64,000 nucleotides of DNA from Streptosporangium sp. NBC_01756 (GTDB lineage Bacteria; Actinomycetota; Actinomycetes; Streptosporangiales; Streptosporangiaceae). Each line of letters opens with the position of its first letter. Positions within the stretch are counted from its first letter, which is position 1. Made by a program: the position numbers and the translations under genes. Of this stretch, positions 49,863 through 58,578 are shown one piece after another. The notes beneath the pieces are model-generated. The model was given only the letters and a program-made list of their open reading frames with translations, made no database searches and was not told the DNA's origin. The stretch covers positions 7,068,001-7,132,000 of the forward strand of contig NZ_CP109130.1 in assembly GCF_035917975.1 (NCBI RefSeq). Direction: 5' to 3'.

Positions 49863-51090
49863 GGGGCACGATCCGTCGGGAGGCGGCCGCGACGGGCCCG
49901 AGGAGGGACGCGTGAGCTGGTCCGGGGGCCGTGACGGGCCCGGGGAGAAACGTGCGAGACGGCCCGGGGACCGCGACCGGCCCGGGGACGGCCCGTCCGG
50001 GCAGGGGTCGGCCGGGGAGCTGGTCGCCGTCATGACCGGGTTCGCCAGGACACTGCGCGCCGCCGGGGTCCCTGCCGACCACGAGAGGACCCAGGGCCTG
50101 CTGCGCGCGCTGGCGCACCTGGACCCGGCGGAGCCCCGTGACGTCTACTGGGCGGGCCGGTTCACCCTGTGTGCCTCGGCCGACGACCTGCCCCGCTATG
50201 ACCGGGTCTTCCATGCCTACTTCGGTGGGCTGCGCGCGGGGCGCGAGGCACCGGCCGCGATCACCGTCACCCGGCACACCGTCGGCATGCTCACGGCCCC
50301 CGGCGGCGACGAGGGCCCCGCTCCGGTGGCCAGCGCCAGCGCGGCGGAGGTGCTGCGCAACCGGGACGTGGCCAAGATGACCGGGACCGAACGGGCCGAG
50401 GTGCACCGGCTGCTCGCCCTGTTCCGGGTGGGACGCGAGCAGCGCAGGTCGCGGCGGCTGCGACCCTCGCACCGGGGACGGCTGGACAGCAGGGCCACGA
50501 TCCGCGAGACCCTGAGGCGCGGCGGGGAGACCGCCCGTCTCCGTTACCGCGCGCCCCGCACCAGGCCCCGCAGGGTCGTGCTGCTGGTCGACGTCAGCGG
50601 CTCCATGACCCCCTACGCCGACACGCTGCTCCGGCTGGCCCACGCGCTCGTCAGGTGTGAGCCCCGGGCCACCGAGGTGTTCAGCGCGGGCACCCGGCTC
50701 ACCCGGCTCACCGCCGAGCTGCGCCACCGCGACCCGGCCACCGCGATGGACGCCGTCTCGCGGGCCATCCCCGACTGGAGCGGCGGCACCCGGCTGGGCG
50801 AGGAGCTCCGGAGGCTTCTCACCCTGAACGACGTCCGGGGGGCGGTGGTGGTGATCGCCTCCGACGGCTGGGAACGCGGCGACGTCTCGTTGCTCGGCGC
50901 GGAGATGGGCCGGCTGTCCCGGATGGCGCACCGGGTGATCTGGGCGAATCCCCACAAGGGGCAGGAGGGTTACCAGCCGCTCACCGCCGGTATGCGTGCC
51001 GCGCTGCCCCACATCGACGACTTCGTGGCCGGGCACAGCCTGGCCGCCTTCGAAAAACTGGCCGGCCTGCTGGGAGGGACACATGCGTGA
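49846..51090 (+). CDS. coxE: VWA-domain protein (CoxE-like)
   Basis: A protein of up to 414 aa. The C-terminal VWA domain has the MIDAS motif 'VLLVDVSGSMTPYADTLL' (DxSxS) and 'VIASDGWERGD'. A middle helical region carries 'HERTQGLLRALAHLDPAEPRDVYWAGRF', a CoxE family trait (cited as landmark near residue 80-105). The Gly/Arg/Asp-rich N-terminus makes the start uncertain: GTG 49846 overlaps coxD by 17 nt, while GTG 49912 has a strong GGAGGGA site and would remove 22 residues. Partner of the CoxD ATPase. Confidence 0.88.
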   Translation: MAPVAEGHDPSGGGRDGPEEGRVSWSGGRDGPGEKRARRPGDRDRPGDGPSGQGSAGELVAVMTGFARTLRAAGVPADHERTQGLLRALAHLDPAEPRDVYWAGRFTLCASADDLPRYDRVFHAYFGGLRAGREAPAAITVTRHTVGMLTAPGGDEGPAPVASASAAEVLRNRDVAKMTGTERAEVHRLLALFRVGREQRRSRRLRPSHRGRLDSRATIRETLRRGGETARLRYRAPRTRPRRVVLLVDVSGSMTPYADTLLRLAHALVRCEPRATEVFSAGTRLTRLTAELRHRDPATAMDAVSRAIPDWSGGTRLGEELRRLLTLNDVRGAVVVIASDGWERGDVSLLGAEMGRLSRMAHRVIWANPHKGQEGYQPLTAGMRAALPHIDDFVAGHSLAAFEKLAGLLGGTHA

Positions 51091-52189
51091 CGTGCTGTCA
51101 CAGATCGTGCGGTGGTGGGAGTCCGGGCAGACGTTCGGACTGGCGACCGTGGTGGACACCTTCCGCAGCGCGCCCCGCCCGCCCGGCGCCTCCATGGCCG
51201 TGCTCGGCGGGGAGGCGGAGGGCAGCGTCTCGGGCGGCTGCGTCGAGGGGGCCGTCTACGAGCTGGCCCAAGAGGTGGTCGCCTCCGGGACCCCGGTCCT
51301 GCAGCGGTACGGCGTGAGCGACGACGACGCCTTCTCGGCCGGTCTGACCTGCGGTGGCATCCTGGACGTGTTCGTCGAGCCGGTCTCGCGCGAGACGTTC
51401 CCCGAACTGGGGGCGATCGCCGGATCGGTGCGGGGACGTGAGCCGGTGGCGGTGGCGACCGTGCTGTCCGGGCCGGGGGCCGTCGGCGCCCGCAGAGTCG
51501 TCTGGCCGGACCGCTCCTCCGGCTCGCTGGGCGTCGACCGCCTGGACGAGGCGGTCGACGACGACGTGCGCGGCATGCTCGCACAGGGGCTCACCGGGGT
51601 CCGGCGGTACGGCTCGCGCGGTGAACGGCGGCTCGACGAGCTGTCGATCTTCGTGCACTCCTTCGCACCGCCGCCCCGGCTGCTGGTCTTCGGCGCGATC
51701 GACTTCGCCGCGGCGGTGGCCAGGATCGGCAAGTTCCTCGGCTACCACGTGGTCGTGTGCGACGCCCGCCCGGTGTTCACCACGGCCAAGCGCTTCCCGG
51801 AGGCCGACGAGGTGATCGTCAAATGGCCGCACGACTACCTGACCTCGATCAGCGTCGACGAGCGGACCGCGATCTGCGTCCTCACCCACGACCCCAGATT
51901 CGACGTTCCCCTGCTGGAGGTGGCGCTGCGCACCTCCGCCGGATATGTCGGCGCGATGGGCTCACGCCGTACCCACGAGGACCGGCTGGCACGGCTGCGC
52001 GAGGCGGGCCTGGAGGAGGCCGAGCTGAAGCGGCTCCGCTCGCCGATCGGGCTGGACCTGGGCGCGCGGACCCCGGAGGAGACCGCCGTCTCCATCGCCG
52101 CCGAGCTGATCCAGCTGCGCTGGGGCGGCTCGGGACGGCCGCTCACCGACGGCTCCGGCCGGATCCACGGAGACGGGACCCAGGCGTGA
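51083..52189 (+). CDS. xdhC: XdhC/CoxF-type molybdenum cofactor insertion protein
   Basis: A 368-aa protein. The N-terminal XdhC domain has 'VDTFRSAPRPPGASMAVL' and 'GSVSGGCVEGAVYELAQE' with the conserved Cys. The C-terminal Rossmann-like domain has 'LLVFGAIDFAAAVARIG', 'GAMGSRRTHEDRLARL' and 'SPIGLDLGARTPEETA'. XdhC proteins carry and sulfurate molybdenum cofactor for xanthine- or CO-dehydrogenase-type enzymes. ATG 51083 is preceded by GGGAGG and overlaps coxE by 8 nt. Confidence 0.93.
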   Translation: MRDVLSQIVRWWESGQTFGLATVVDTFRSAPRPPGASMAVLGGEAEGSVSGGCVEGAVYELAQEVVASGTPVLQRYGVSDDDAFSAGLTCGGILDVFVEPVSRETFPELGAIAGSVRGREPVAVATVLSGPGAVGARRVVWPDRSSGSLGVDRLDEAVDDDVRGMLAQGLTGVRRYGSRGERRLDELSIFVHSFAPPPRLLVFGAIDFAAAVARIGKFLGYHVVVCDARPVFTTAKRFPEADEVIVKWPHDYLTSISVDERTAICVLTHDPRFDVPLLEVALRTSAGYVGAMGSRRTHEDRLARLREAGLEEAELKRLRSPIGLDLGARTPEETAVSIAAELIQLRWGGSGRPLTDGSGRIHGDGTQA

Positions 52190-52803
52190 TCACACGGGCG
52201 GAGGCGTCCCTGCGGACGGCGAGCGCGGGGCTGCTGCTGGCGGCCGGATCGGGTTCCCGGCTCGGCATGCCGAAGGCGCTGGTGGAGTTCCGCGGGGAGC
52301 GGCTGGTGGACCGCGGGATCCGGCTGCTCCACGACGGCGGCTGCCATCCCGTGGTCGTCGTGCTGGGGGCCGCCACCGCGCAGGTGCGCGGAGCGGTGGC
52401 GGTGTGCAATCCGCTGTGGCACTCGGGGATGGGCTCCTCGCTGCGCGTCGGGCTGGCGGCGCTCTCCGACGACGTGGAGCGTGTGGTGATCGCCCTGGTC
52501 GACCAGCCGTTCATCGGTCCTCAGGTGGTGGAGCGGCTGATCGGCGCGGCCCGGGACGGTGCCTCGATCGCCGTCGCGACCTACGGTGGGGCGCCGAGGA
52601 ATCCGGTGCTGATCGGCAGGGAGCACTTCGCGGAGGTCGCCGAGCTCGCGACCGGTGATGTCGGTGCCCGGCCGTTCCTCCGGGCGCATCCGGAGCTGGT
52701 CGTCGAGGTGCCCTGTGACGATGTCGGCGACCCCTCCGACGTCGACACCCCGGCGGACCTGTCCGCCCTGCGGGCGACGGAGGCCCGGCCGGGGCCGCGG
52801 TGA
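52186..52803 (+). CDS. mocA: MocA/MobA-like nucleotidyltransferase
   Basis: A 205-aa NTP transferase starting at GTG 52186 in a GTGA overlap with xdhC. The nucleotide-binding loop is 'GLLLAAGSGSRLGMPKALVEF'; 'VVIALVDQPFIGPQVVERL' provides the metal-binding Asp. MocA makes the cytosine dinucleotide form of molybdenum cofactor used by CO dehydrogenase and its relatives. No structural molybdoenzyme gene lies in this window. Confidence 0.88.
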   Translation: MITRAEASLRTASAGLLLAAGSGSRLGMPKALVEFRGERLVDRGIRLLHDGGCHPVVVVLGAATAQVRGAVAVCNPLWHSGMGSSLRVGLAALSDDVERVVIALVDQPFIGPQVVERLIGAARDGASIAVATYGGAPRNPVLIGREHFAEVAELATGDVGARPFLRAHPELVVEVPCDDVGDPSDVDTPADLSALRATEARPGPR

Positions 52804-52822
52804 GCCGGCCCCGCACCGCTCC

Positions 52823-52878
52823 CGCGCCCGGTCGTGCAACGCGGGAGACCCGCGCCCGGTCGTGACATGCGGGAGACC
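52823..52878. repeat. 28-bp tandem repeat with small hairpins
   Basis: Two 28-bp units (52823-52850, 52851-52878) differ only in a 4-base patch (caac versus acat). Each ends in GCGGG-AGA-CCC, pairing with the next unit as GCGGG-AGA-CCCGC. The position between convergent genes suggests transcription termination in both directions. Confidence 0.75.
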
Positions 52879-52936
52879 CGCGCCCCGCAACCCCGCCGTT
52901 CTGCTGTACGCCCCGCGCCGTACGGCGATGGCCGGT

Positions 52937-53857
52937 CTACCGCCCCGCCATCCGCAGCGTGGCGACGGCGGCGCGGTGGTCGCTGCCGGCGGCCTGTTCG
53001 ACACCGGAACCGGTGGCGGTGAGTCCCCGGTAGAGGATGTGGTCGGGGCGGGTGATCGGGAAGGACGACGGCCAGGTGAAGCCGAAGCCGGAACCCGCCT
53101 CCTGCTGGGCGTCCGACAGCGGGGGGACCAGGTTCGAGCGCTTGCGGTCGGTGGTGGCGGTGTTGAGGTCGCCGAGCAGGAGCAGGTGCTCGCTGTCGTC
53201 CTTGTCGATGAGCCTGCGGGCGTAGGCGAGGGTCTCGTCGCGCTGGGCCGTCTCGCCGGGGCGGGCCGAGGCCAGGTGCATGACGTAGACGGTCAGCTCT
53301 CCCTTGGGGGTCCTGACCACGACCCGCAACGCCCTGACCCAGTCGAGACCGATGTCGGCCTTGCGGGCGTCGACGATCGGGAACCGGCTCCACAGGCCGA
53401 CGGTGGAGACCTGGTAGTGGTGCGGGAACCGTCTGTTGAGCGCTTTGGCCGCCGGGCCGCCGTCGGTCAGCTCCTGCGCGGCGACCAGGTCCCGGCCCTT
53501 CGAGACGGCCCGTACGGCCTCCCCGGAGGCGGCGTTGGTCACCCCCACGTTGAGCGTGGCGACCGACAGGTCGCTCGGGCCGCCCGGCGGGGTGCGCAGC
53601 AGGGTGGGACCGAACAGGACCGCCCACACGGCCGCCGGGAGCAGTGTCGCGACGACCGTCCGCCACGAGCGGGTGAACAGCGCGGCGACCAGCAGCACCG
53701 GCACGGCGAGCCCGAGCCAGGGGAGCCCGCTCTCCAGCACCGGGGTGAAGCCGCCCAGCTCCGGCAGGAGCCCGTGCCCGCCGAGAATCAGGGCCAGCGC
53801 CCCCGCCACCGCGATGATCGAACTTCTCAGCACGCCGCTCCTCGTCCGTCTGACCAC
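52937..53857 (-). CDS. Endonuclease/exonuclease/phosphatase (EEP) family membrane protein
   Basis: A 306-aa protein. Three hydrophobic segments lie in residues 10-85, followed by an EEP domain: 'LSVATLNVGV', 'VAAQELTDGG' (metal Glu), 'LTVYVMHLAS', 'LLLLGDLNT', 'ITRPDHILYRG' and 'SDHRAAVATL'. The catalytic set is complete. Membrane-anchored EEP proteins may act on lipids or nucleic acids outside the cell; the substrate is unknown. Convergent with mocA. Confidence 0.87.
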   Translation of the reverse strand: MVRRTRSGVLRSSIIAVAGALALILGGHGLLPELGGFTPVLESGLPWLGLAVPVLLVAALFTRSWRTVVATLLPAAVWAVLFGPTLLRTPPGGPSDLSVATLNVGVTNAASGEAVRAVSKGRDLVAAQELTDGGPAAKALNRRFPHHYQVSTVGLWSRFPIVDARKADIGLDWVRALRVVVRTPKGELTVYVMHLASARPGETAQRDETLAYARRLIDKDDSEHLLLLGDLNTATTDRKRSNLVPPLSDAQQEAGSGFGFTWPSSFPITRPDHILYRGLTATGSGVEQAAGSDHRAAVATLRMAGR

Positions 53858-53916
53858 GGGAGCCGCCTCCGCCCCGGAATGCGTACGCTACCGGCCCCGG
53901 CCCGGGGATGCGGGGC

Positions 53917-53945
53917 TTGGTGCTTCGGTGGTGAGTCGATACCCT
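53917..53945 (+). promoter_or_regulatory. Promoter of the F420-dependent oxidoreductase gene
   Basis: TTGGTG (53917-53922), 17 bp, TACCCT (53940-53945). Leader of about 55 nt to ATG 54007. Confidence 0.5.
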
Positions 53946-54006
53946 TTTGCCTGGAGAGAACGGAACATCATTCGGTTTCGTGGGCGCGCGGAAGGACGAT
54001 CTCGGG

Positions 54007-55047
54007 ATGCGTATAGGAATGGCCCTGAACTACTCAGGGGGCTTCAAGGAGACGGTGTCCGCGTTGGCCGACTACGAGAAGGCCGGTCTCGACATCGTCT
54101 TCGTCGCCGAGGCCTACAGCTTCGACGCGGTCAGCCAGATGGGTTACATCGCGGCCAAGACCGAGCGCCTGCAGATCGCCTCCGGCATCCTGCCGATCTA
54201 CTCCCGGACGCCCACCCTGCTGGCCATGACCGCCGCGGGCATGGACTACGTCTCGGACGGCCGCTTCACCCTGGGCCTCGGCGCCTCGGGCCCGCAGGTC
54301 ATCGAGGGCTTCCACGGCGTGCCGTACACCGCTCCGCTGGGTCGTACCCGCGAGGTCGTCGAGATCTGCCGCCAGGTTTGGAAGCGCGAGCGCCTGACCT
54401 ACGAGGGCAGGCACTACACCGTCCCGCTCCCCGCCGGCCAGGGCACCGGCCTGGGCAAGCCTCTGAAGATCATCAACCACCCCGTCCGGGACCGCATCCC
54501 CATCGTGATCGCCGCCATCGGCCCCAAGAACGTCGAGCTGTCGGCGGAGCTGGCCGAGGGCTGGGAGCCGATCTTCTACATGCCGGAGAAGGCCGCCGAC
54601 GTCTGGGGCGCCTCGCTGGCGGCCGGCAAGGCGAGGCGCGACCCGGCCCTGGGTGAGCTGGACGTCATCGCCCAGGCGTCGCTGGCCATCGGCGACGACG
54701 TGTCCGGCTGGCTGGAACTGGGCCGTCCGATGGCCGCCCTCTACATCGGCGGCATGGGCGCCAGGGGCAAGAACTTCTACAACGACCTCGCCCGCCGGTA
54801 CGGCTACGAGAAGGAGGCCGAGCAGATCCAGAACCTCTATCTCGACGGCAAGAAGGACGAGGCCGCCGCGCTCGTCCCGCACGAACTGCTGGAGAAGATG
54901 TCCCTGATCGGCTCCGAGGGCCACGTCCGCGAGCGCATCCAGGCGATGAGGGAGTCGGGTGTCACCACCCTCAACGTCGCGCCGCTCGGCCGCACGCATG
55001 AGGAGCGCGTCCGGCTCATCGAGAGGGTCAGGGAACTCGCGTCCTGA
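54007..55047 (+). CDS. LLM-class F420-dependent oxidoreductase
   Basis: A 346-aa TIM-barrel flavin/F420 enzyme. The barrel opens with 'MRIGMALNYSGGFKETV'; family pieces are 'GLDIVFVAEAYSFDAVSQ', 'LQIASGILPIYSRTPTLLAM', 'GRFTLGLGASGPQVIEGFHG' and 'IPIVIAAIGPKNVELSAELAEGW'. The pattern matches actinobacterial F420-dependent N5,N10-methylene-H4MPT reductase-like proteins. Substrate unknown. ATG 54007 follows GAAGGACG; an upstream TTG 53947 would add 20 residues but almost coincides with the -10. Confidence 0.9.
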   Translation: MRIGMALNYSGGFKETVSALADYEKAGLDIVFVAEAYSFDAVSQMGYIAAKTERLQIASGILPIYSRTPTLLAMTAAGMDYVSDGRFTLGLGASGPQVIEGFHGVPYTAPLGRTREVVEICRQVWKRERLTYEGRHYTVPLPAGQGTGLGKPLKIINHPVRDRIPIVIAAIGPKNVELSAELAEGWEPIFYMPEKAADVWGASLAAGKARRDPALGELDVIAQASLAIGDDVSGWLELGRPMAALYIGGMGARGKNFYNDLARRYGYEKEAEQIQNLYLDGKKDEAAALVPHELLEKMSLIGSEGHVRERIQAMRESGVTTLNVAPLGRTHEERVRLIERVRELAS

Positions 55048-55203
55048 CGTCTCACGTGAAGGGCCCCGTCCTCATGGATCTCGAAGTCCGTCGCGTCCCC
55101 GGATCGGGGTGGTGCGGCGACCACCGGAACCCATGCCTGGCCGGGGTCTTTTTCCTGTCCACGCCTCCCCGGAGGCCTCGACGAGATCCTTTTCCACGCG
55201 TAA

Positions 55204-55219
55204 TGTGATGTGTATCACA
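55204..55219 (+). promoter_or_regulatory. Crp-type operator
   Basis: TGTGATGTGTATCACA is a perfect match to the Crp consensus TGTGA-N6-TCACA. It lies 62 bp before the leader peptide and 208 bp before the symporter. TCGTAT at 55241-55246 would put the site about 41 bp upstream of a transcription start, the classic activator position; the AT-rich TATATG at 55233-55238 is an alternative -10. Confidence 0.7.
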
Positions 55220-55280
55220 TAGTAAATCGGAATATATGCTTCGTATGGGGAGGTTCTACCCCCTCGTGAGGTTTTCCCCA

Positions 55281-55349
55281 GTGATCGTGTGGCTTGTCGA
55301 GCGGCTACACGTCGACCTGTGCCGCCTGAACAGCCAGCTCTGTCGCTGA
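55281..55349 (+). CDS. Cysteine-type leader peptide upstream of the symporter
   Basis: A 22-codon frame, GTG 55281 with GTGAGG 10-15 nt upstream. Its core 'RLHVDLCRLNSQLC' is the signature of actinobacterial putative leader peptides placed before sulfur and cysteine genes. The two Cys codons (tgc, tgt) lie near the end, as expected for cysteine-dependent attenuation. A CU-rich tract (55356-55381) between leader and symporter could pair with the symporter GGAG site. Confidence 0.75.
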   Translation: MIVWLVERLHVDLCRLNSQLCR

Positions 55350-55427
55350 ACGCTGTCCCTCCCCCCACCTCTCCTCACTCCGCATGTCCGTGTCCGCCCC
55401 GGCATGCCCTTCCACGGAGCCCCGTAC

Positions 55428-56723
55428 ATGAAAAGGTTCTCTTTCTCCCTGCAGTTGCTGCTGGGCCTGGTCGTCGGTGTCGTCCTCGGGCTCATCGCCC
55501 GCGCCGGTGACGTCACCTGGCTCACCACCACCCTGACCGAGGTCGGCAAACTCTTCGTCCAGCTCCTCAAGCTGGCCGTCCCGCCGCTGGTCTTCACCGC
55601 CGTCGTCGTCAGCGTGGCCAATCTGCGCAACGTCAACGGAGCCGCCCGGCTCGCGGGCAAGACGCTGCTGTGGTTCCTGGCCACCTCGCTGATCGCGGTG
55701 GCCTTCGGCATCGGTCTCGGACTGATCCTCAATCCCGGCCTGGGCGTCAACATCGCCACCGAGGGTGCCAAGGCGGTGGACCTGGAAGGCGCCGGAACCT
55801 GGGTCGACTTCCTGACCGGCATCATCCCGACCAACATCGTCACCGCCTTCACCGAGCTCAACGTCCTCCAGATCGTCTTCCTGGGAGTCGTCCTGGGCGC
55901 CGCCGCCCTGGCGGTCGGGGAGAAGGCCGAGCCGTTCCTGGACTTCAGCCGCTCGGTGCTCGAACTGGTGCAGAAGGCCCTGTGGTGGGTCATCCGGCTG
56001 GCCCCGATCGGCACCGCCGGTCTCATCGGCAAGTCCGTCGCCAGCTACGGCTGGGACCTGCTCGCCCCGCTCGCCAAGTTCAGCGCGGGCGTCTACATCG
56101 GGTGCCTCCTCGTCCTGCTGGTGAGCTACCCGCTGCTGCTCGCGTTCGTCGGCAAGGTCAGCCCGATCACCTTCTACCGCAACGCCTGGCCCGCCATCGA
56201 GCTGGCCTTCGTCTCCCGGTCCTCGGTCGGGACCATGCCGCTCACCCAGCGCGTCACCACCGAGCGCCTCGGCGTGGACCGCGACTACGCCTCCTTCGCG
56301 GTGCCGTTCGGCGCGACCACCAAGATGGACGGCTGCGCCGCGATCTACCCGGCACTCGCCGCGATCTTCGTGGCCCAGGTGTTCGACATCCCGCTCGGCG
56401 TCGGGGAGTACCTGCTGATCGCGTTCGTCTCCGTGGTGGGCTCCGCCGCGACCGCCGGGCTCACCGGGGCGATCGTGATGCTCACGCTCACCCTGAGCAC
56501 GCTCGGCCTGCCCCTGGAGGGCGTCGGGCTGCTGCTGGCCATCGACCCGATCCTCGACATGATCCGCACCGCCACCAACGTGGCGGGGCAGCTCGTGGTG
56601 CCGGTCCTGGTGGCCCGCTCGGAGGGAAGGCTGGACGAGAGCGTGTTCAATGCCCCGCCGCAGCCGCTCGACGAGGCCCCCCGCTCCACCGTCCGGGTGT
56701 CGTCCGAACCCCTTCCGGCCTGA
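55428..56723 (+). CDS. DAACS-family symporter, possibly for cystine
   Basis: A 431-aa membrane protein of the dicarboxylate/amino acid:cation symporter family. Eight helices and two re-entrant loops are expected; landmarks are 'LKLAVPPLVFTAVVVSVANL', 'SRSSVGTMPLTQR' (first hairpin), 'PFGATTKMDGCAAIYPAL' and 'DPILDMIRTATNV'. GCAAIYPA resembles the GCAGIYPA of TcyP-type cystine carriers more than the glutamate or C4-dicarboxylate branches, and a Cys leader peptide precedes the gene. Cystine is therefore a reasonable guess; dicarboxylate or glutamate is not excluded. ATG 55428 has GGAG upstream; ATG 55404 is the alternative. Confidence 0.85.
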   Translation: MKRFSFSLQLLLGLVVGVVLGLIARAGDVTWLTTTLTEVGKLFVQLLKLAVPPLVFTAVVVSVANLRNVNGAARLAGKTLLWFLATSLIAVAFGIGLGLILNPGLGVNIATEGAKAVDLEGAGTWVDFLTGIIPTNIVTAFTELNVLQIVFLGVVLGAAALAVGEKAEPFLDFSRSVLELVQKALWWVIRLAPIGTAGLIGKSVASYGWDLLAPLAKFSAGVYIGCLLVLLVSYPLLLAFVGKVSPITFYRNAWPAIELAFVSRSSVGTMPLTQRVTTERLGVDRDYASFAVPFGATTKMDGCAAIYPALAAIFVAQVFDIPLGVGEYLLIAFVSVVGSAATAGLTGAIVMLTLTLSTLGLPLEGVGLLLAIDPILDMIRTATNVAGQLVVPVLVARSEGRLDESVFNAPPQPLDEAPRSTVRVSSEPLPA

Positions 56724-56766
56724 CACCGCCCGCCGCACGGGCTCCAGCCGCCTGATCGCCGCCCAC

Positions 56767-56798
56767 CGTACGGGCTCCAGCCGGCCGGAGCCCGTACG
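56767..56798 (+). terminator. Terminator of the symporter gene
   Basis: A perfect 12-bp stem CGTACGGGCTCC/GGAGCCCGTACG with an 8-nt loop, 43 nt after the stop. Confidence 0.75.
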
Positions 56799-56911
56799 CA
56801 CGCCGGTCCCCGGTCCTGGGGCCCGTACGCGCGCTGTTCCCCTCCCCGGCCCTGGAGCTCATCCGCGCGCCGTTTCCAGGCCAGGACGGGGAACGGCGCC
56901 GGGAACGGTCA

Positions 56912-56917
56912 TAGCAT
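56912..56917 (+). promoter_or_regulatory. -10 box of pepQ, leaderless
   Basis: TAGCAT ends 7 nt before ATG 56925. An in-frame ATG at 56916 overlaps this box and is therefore less likely to be the start. Confidence 0.5.
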
Positions 56918-56924
56918 GCGAGTC

Positions 56925-57992
56925 ATGACCGCCACCCACGCTCGCCGCCGTCAGCACCTCGCGGCCCTGCTCCCGGCCCACGAGGCCGACGCGATCCTGG
57001 TCACCCGCGGTGTCAACGTGCGCTACCTGACCGGTCTGGCCAGCTCCAACGCGGCCGTGCTCGTCCGGGCGGACGCCCGCGCCACGCTGGCCACCGACTC
57101 CCGCTACGCCGAGACCGCCCGCCGGACCTGCTCCGACATCGAGGTGATCGAGGAGCGTGACGTCGCCGGATGCCTGATCCCGATGGCCGACCGGGTCGCC
57201 GTCGAGGCCCATCACATGCCCGTCGCCGACTACTTCCGGCTCGGCGACGATCTGCTGCGCCTGTCCGGAGTGGTGGAGTCGGTACGGCGGATCAAGGACG
57301 AGGCCGAGATCGACCTCATCCGCACCGCGTGCGCGCTCACCGACCAGGCCCTCGCCGACGTGCTGCCCACGCTGCGGCCCGGGATGACCGAGAAGGAGAT
57401 CGCCAGGGCGCTGGAGTCCCGGATGATCAAACTGGGCGCCGAGAAGCCCGCCTTCGAGTCGATCGTGGCGAGTGGCCCCAACGGCTCGATCCCGCACCAC
57501 TCGCCCTCGGACCGGCCGCTGGAACGCGGTGACCTGGTCACGATGGACTTCGGTGCGCTCTACGAGGGCTACCATGCCGACATGACCCGGACGGTGGCGA
57601 TCGGCGAGCCCGCCTCCTGGCAGCGTGAGCTGTACGACCTGGTCCGCGCCGCCCAACGGGCCGGTCGCCGTGCCGTACGGCCCGGCGCCGTCACCCATGA
57701 GGTGGACGCCGCCGCCCGTGACCTCATCGCCGAGGCGGGCTATGGAGACTACTTCGGGCACGGCCTCGGCCACGGCGTCGGACTGGAGATCCACGAGGCG
57801 CCGTTCCTGTCTCCGGCGAAGCCAGAGCCCGACGATGAGCACGCTAGACTAGAGGATCGAGTTCCGGTCACCGTTGAGCCAGGAGTTTACCTACCGGGCA
57901 GGGGCGGCGTCCGCATCGAGGACACGCTCGTGACGCGTGATGACGGACCGGAACTTCTCACACGGACGACCAAAGAGCTGCTTGTCCTTTAA
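56925..57992 (+). CDS. pepQ: Xaa-Pro aminopeptidase / dipeptidase (M24B)
   Basis: A 355-aa pita-bread metallopeptidase that cleaves X-Pro bonds. The N-terminal creatinase-like domain has '[20 protein letters not shown]'. Metal ligands are in '[21 protein letters not shown]' (two Asp), '[16 protein letters not shown]' (His), '[11 protein letters not shown]' (Glu) and 'RIEDTLVT' (Glu). It precedes efp by 25 nt; pepQ-efp-nusB is a conserved actinobacterial order and fits a role in recycling Pro peptides. Confidence 0.94.
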   Translation: MTATHARRRQHLAALLPAHEADAILVTRGVNVRYLTGLASSNAAVLVRADARATLATDSRYAETARRTCSDIEVIEERDVAGCLIPMADRVAVEAHHMPVADYFRLGDDLLRLSGVVESVRRIKDEAEIDLIRTACALTDQALADVLPTLRPGMTEKEIARALESRMIKLGAEKPAFESIVASGPNGSIPHHSPSDRPLERGDLVTMDFGALYEGYHADMTRTVAIGEPASWQRELYDLVRAAQRAGRRAVRPGAVTHEVDAAARDLIAEAGYGDYFGHGLGHGVGLEIHEAPFLSPAKPEPDDEHARLEDRVPVTVEPGVYLPGRGGVRIEDTLVTRDDGPELLTRTTKELLVL

Positions 57993-58017
57993 GAGCGGCC
58001 GTACGCAGGAGAAACTA

Positions 58018-58578
58018 GTGGCGACGACGAACGACCTCAAGAACGGCCTGGTGCTCAAGCTCGACGGCGGTGAGCTCTGGACGGTCGTGGAGTTCCAGCA
58101 CGTCAAGCCCGGCAAGGGTGGTGCGTTCGTCCGCACCAAGATGAAGAACATCCTTTCCGGCAAGGTCGTCGACAGGACCTTCAACGCCGGCGTCAAGGTC
58201 GAGGTGGCCACCGTCGACAAGCGCGAGATGCAGTTCTCCTACATGGACGGCGACGACTTCGTCTTCATGGACACCGAGACCTACGACATGCTCCACGTCT
58301 CCCGGGCCGCGGTCGGCGACGCCGCCAACTACCTGCTGGAGAACATGCTCGCCACGGTGGCGATCAACGAGGGCAACGTGCTCTACGTCGACCTGCCCGC
58401 GGCCGTCGAGCTGATCGTCGCCGAGACCGAGCCCGGCCTCCAGGGCGACCGCTCCACCGGCGGCACCAAGCCCGCCACGCTGGAGACCGGCGCCGAGATC
58501 AAGGTGCCGCTGTTCATCACGACCGGCGAGAAGGTCAAGGTCGACACCCGCACCGGCGATTACCTCGGCCGGGCCTGA
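58018..58578 (+). CDS. efp: Elongation factor P
   Basis: A 186-aa three-domain factor that relieves ribosomes stalled on polyproline. '[20 protein letters not shown]' opens domain I; the tip loop '[17 protein letters not shown]' carries the modifiable Lys region; the C-terminus '[17 protein letters not shown]' is canonical. GTG 58018 has 'caggag' 6-11 nt upstream. Its stop overlaps the nusB start (TGATG). Confidence 0.97.
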   Translation: MATTNDLKNGLVLKLDGGELWTVVEFQHVKPGKGGAFVRTKMKNILSGKVVDRTFNAGVKVEVATVDKREMQFSYMDGDDFVFMDTETYDMLHVSRAAVGDAANYLLENMLATVAINEGNVLYVDLPAAVELIVAETEPGLQGDRSTGGTKPATLETGAEIKVPLFITTGEKVKVDTRTGDYLGRA

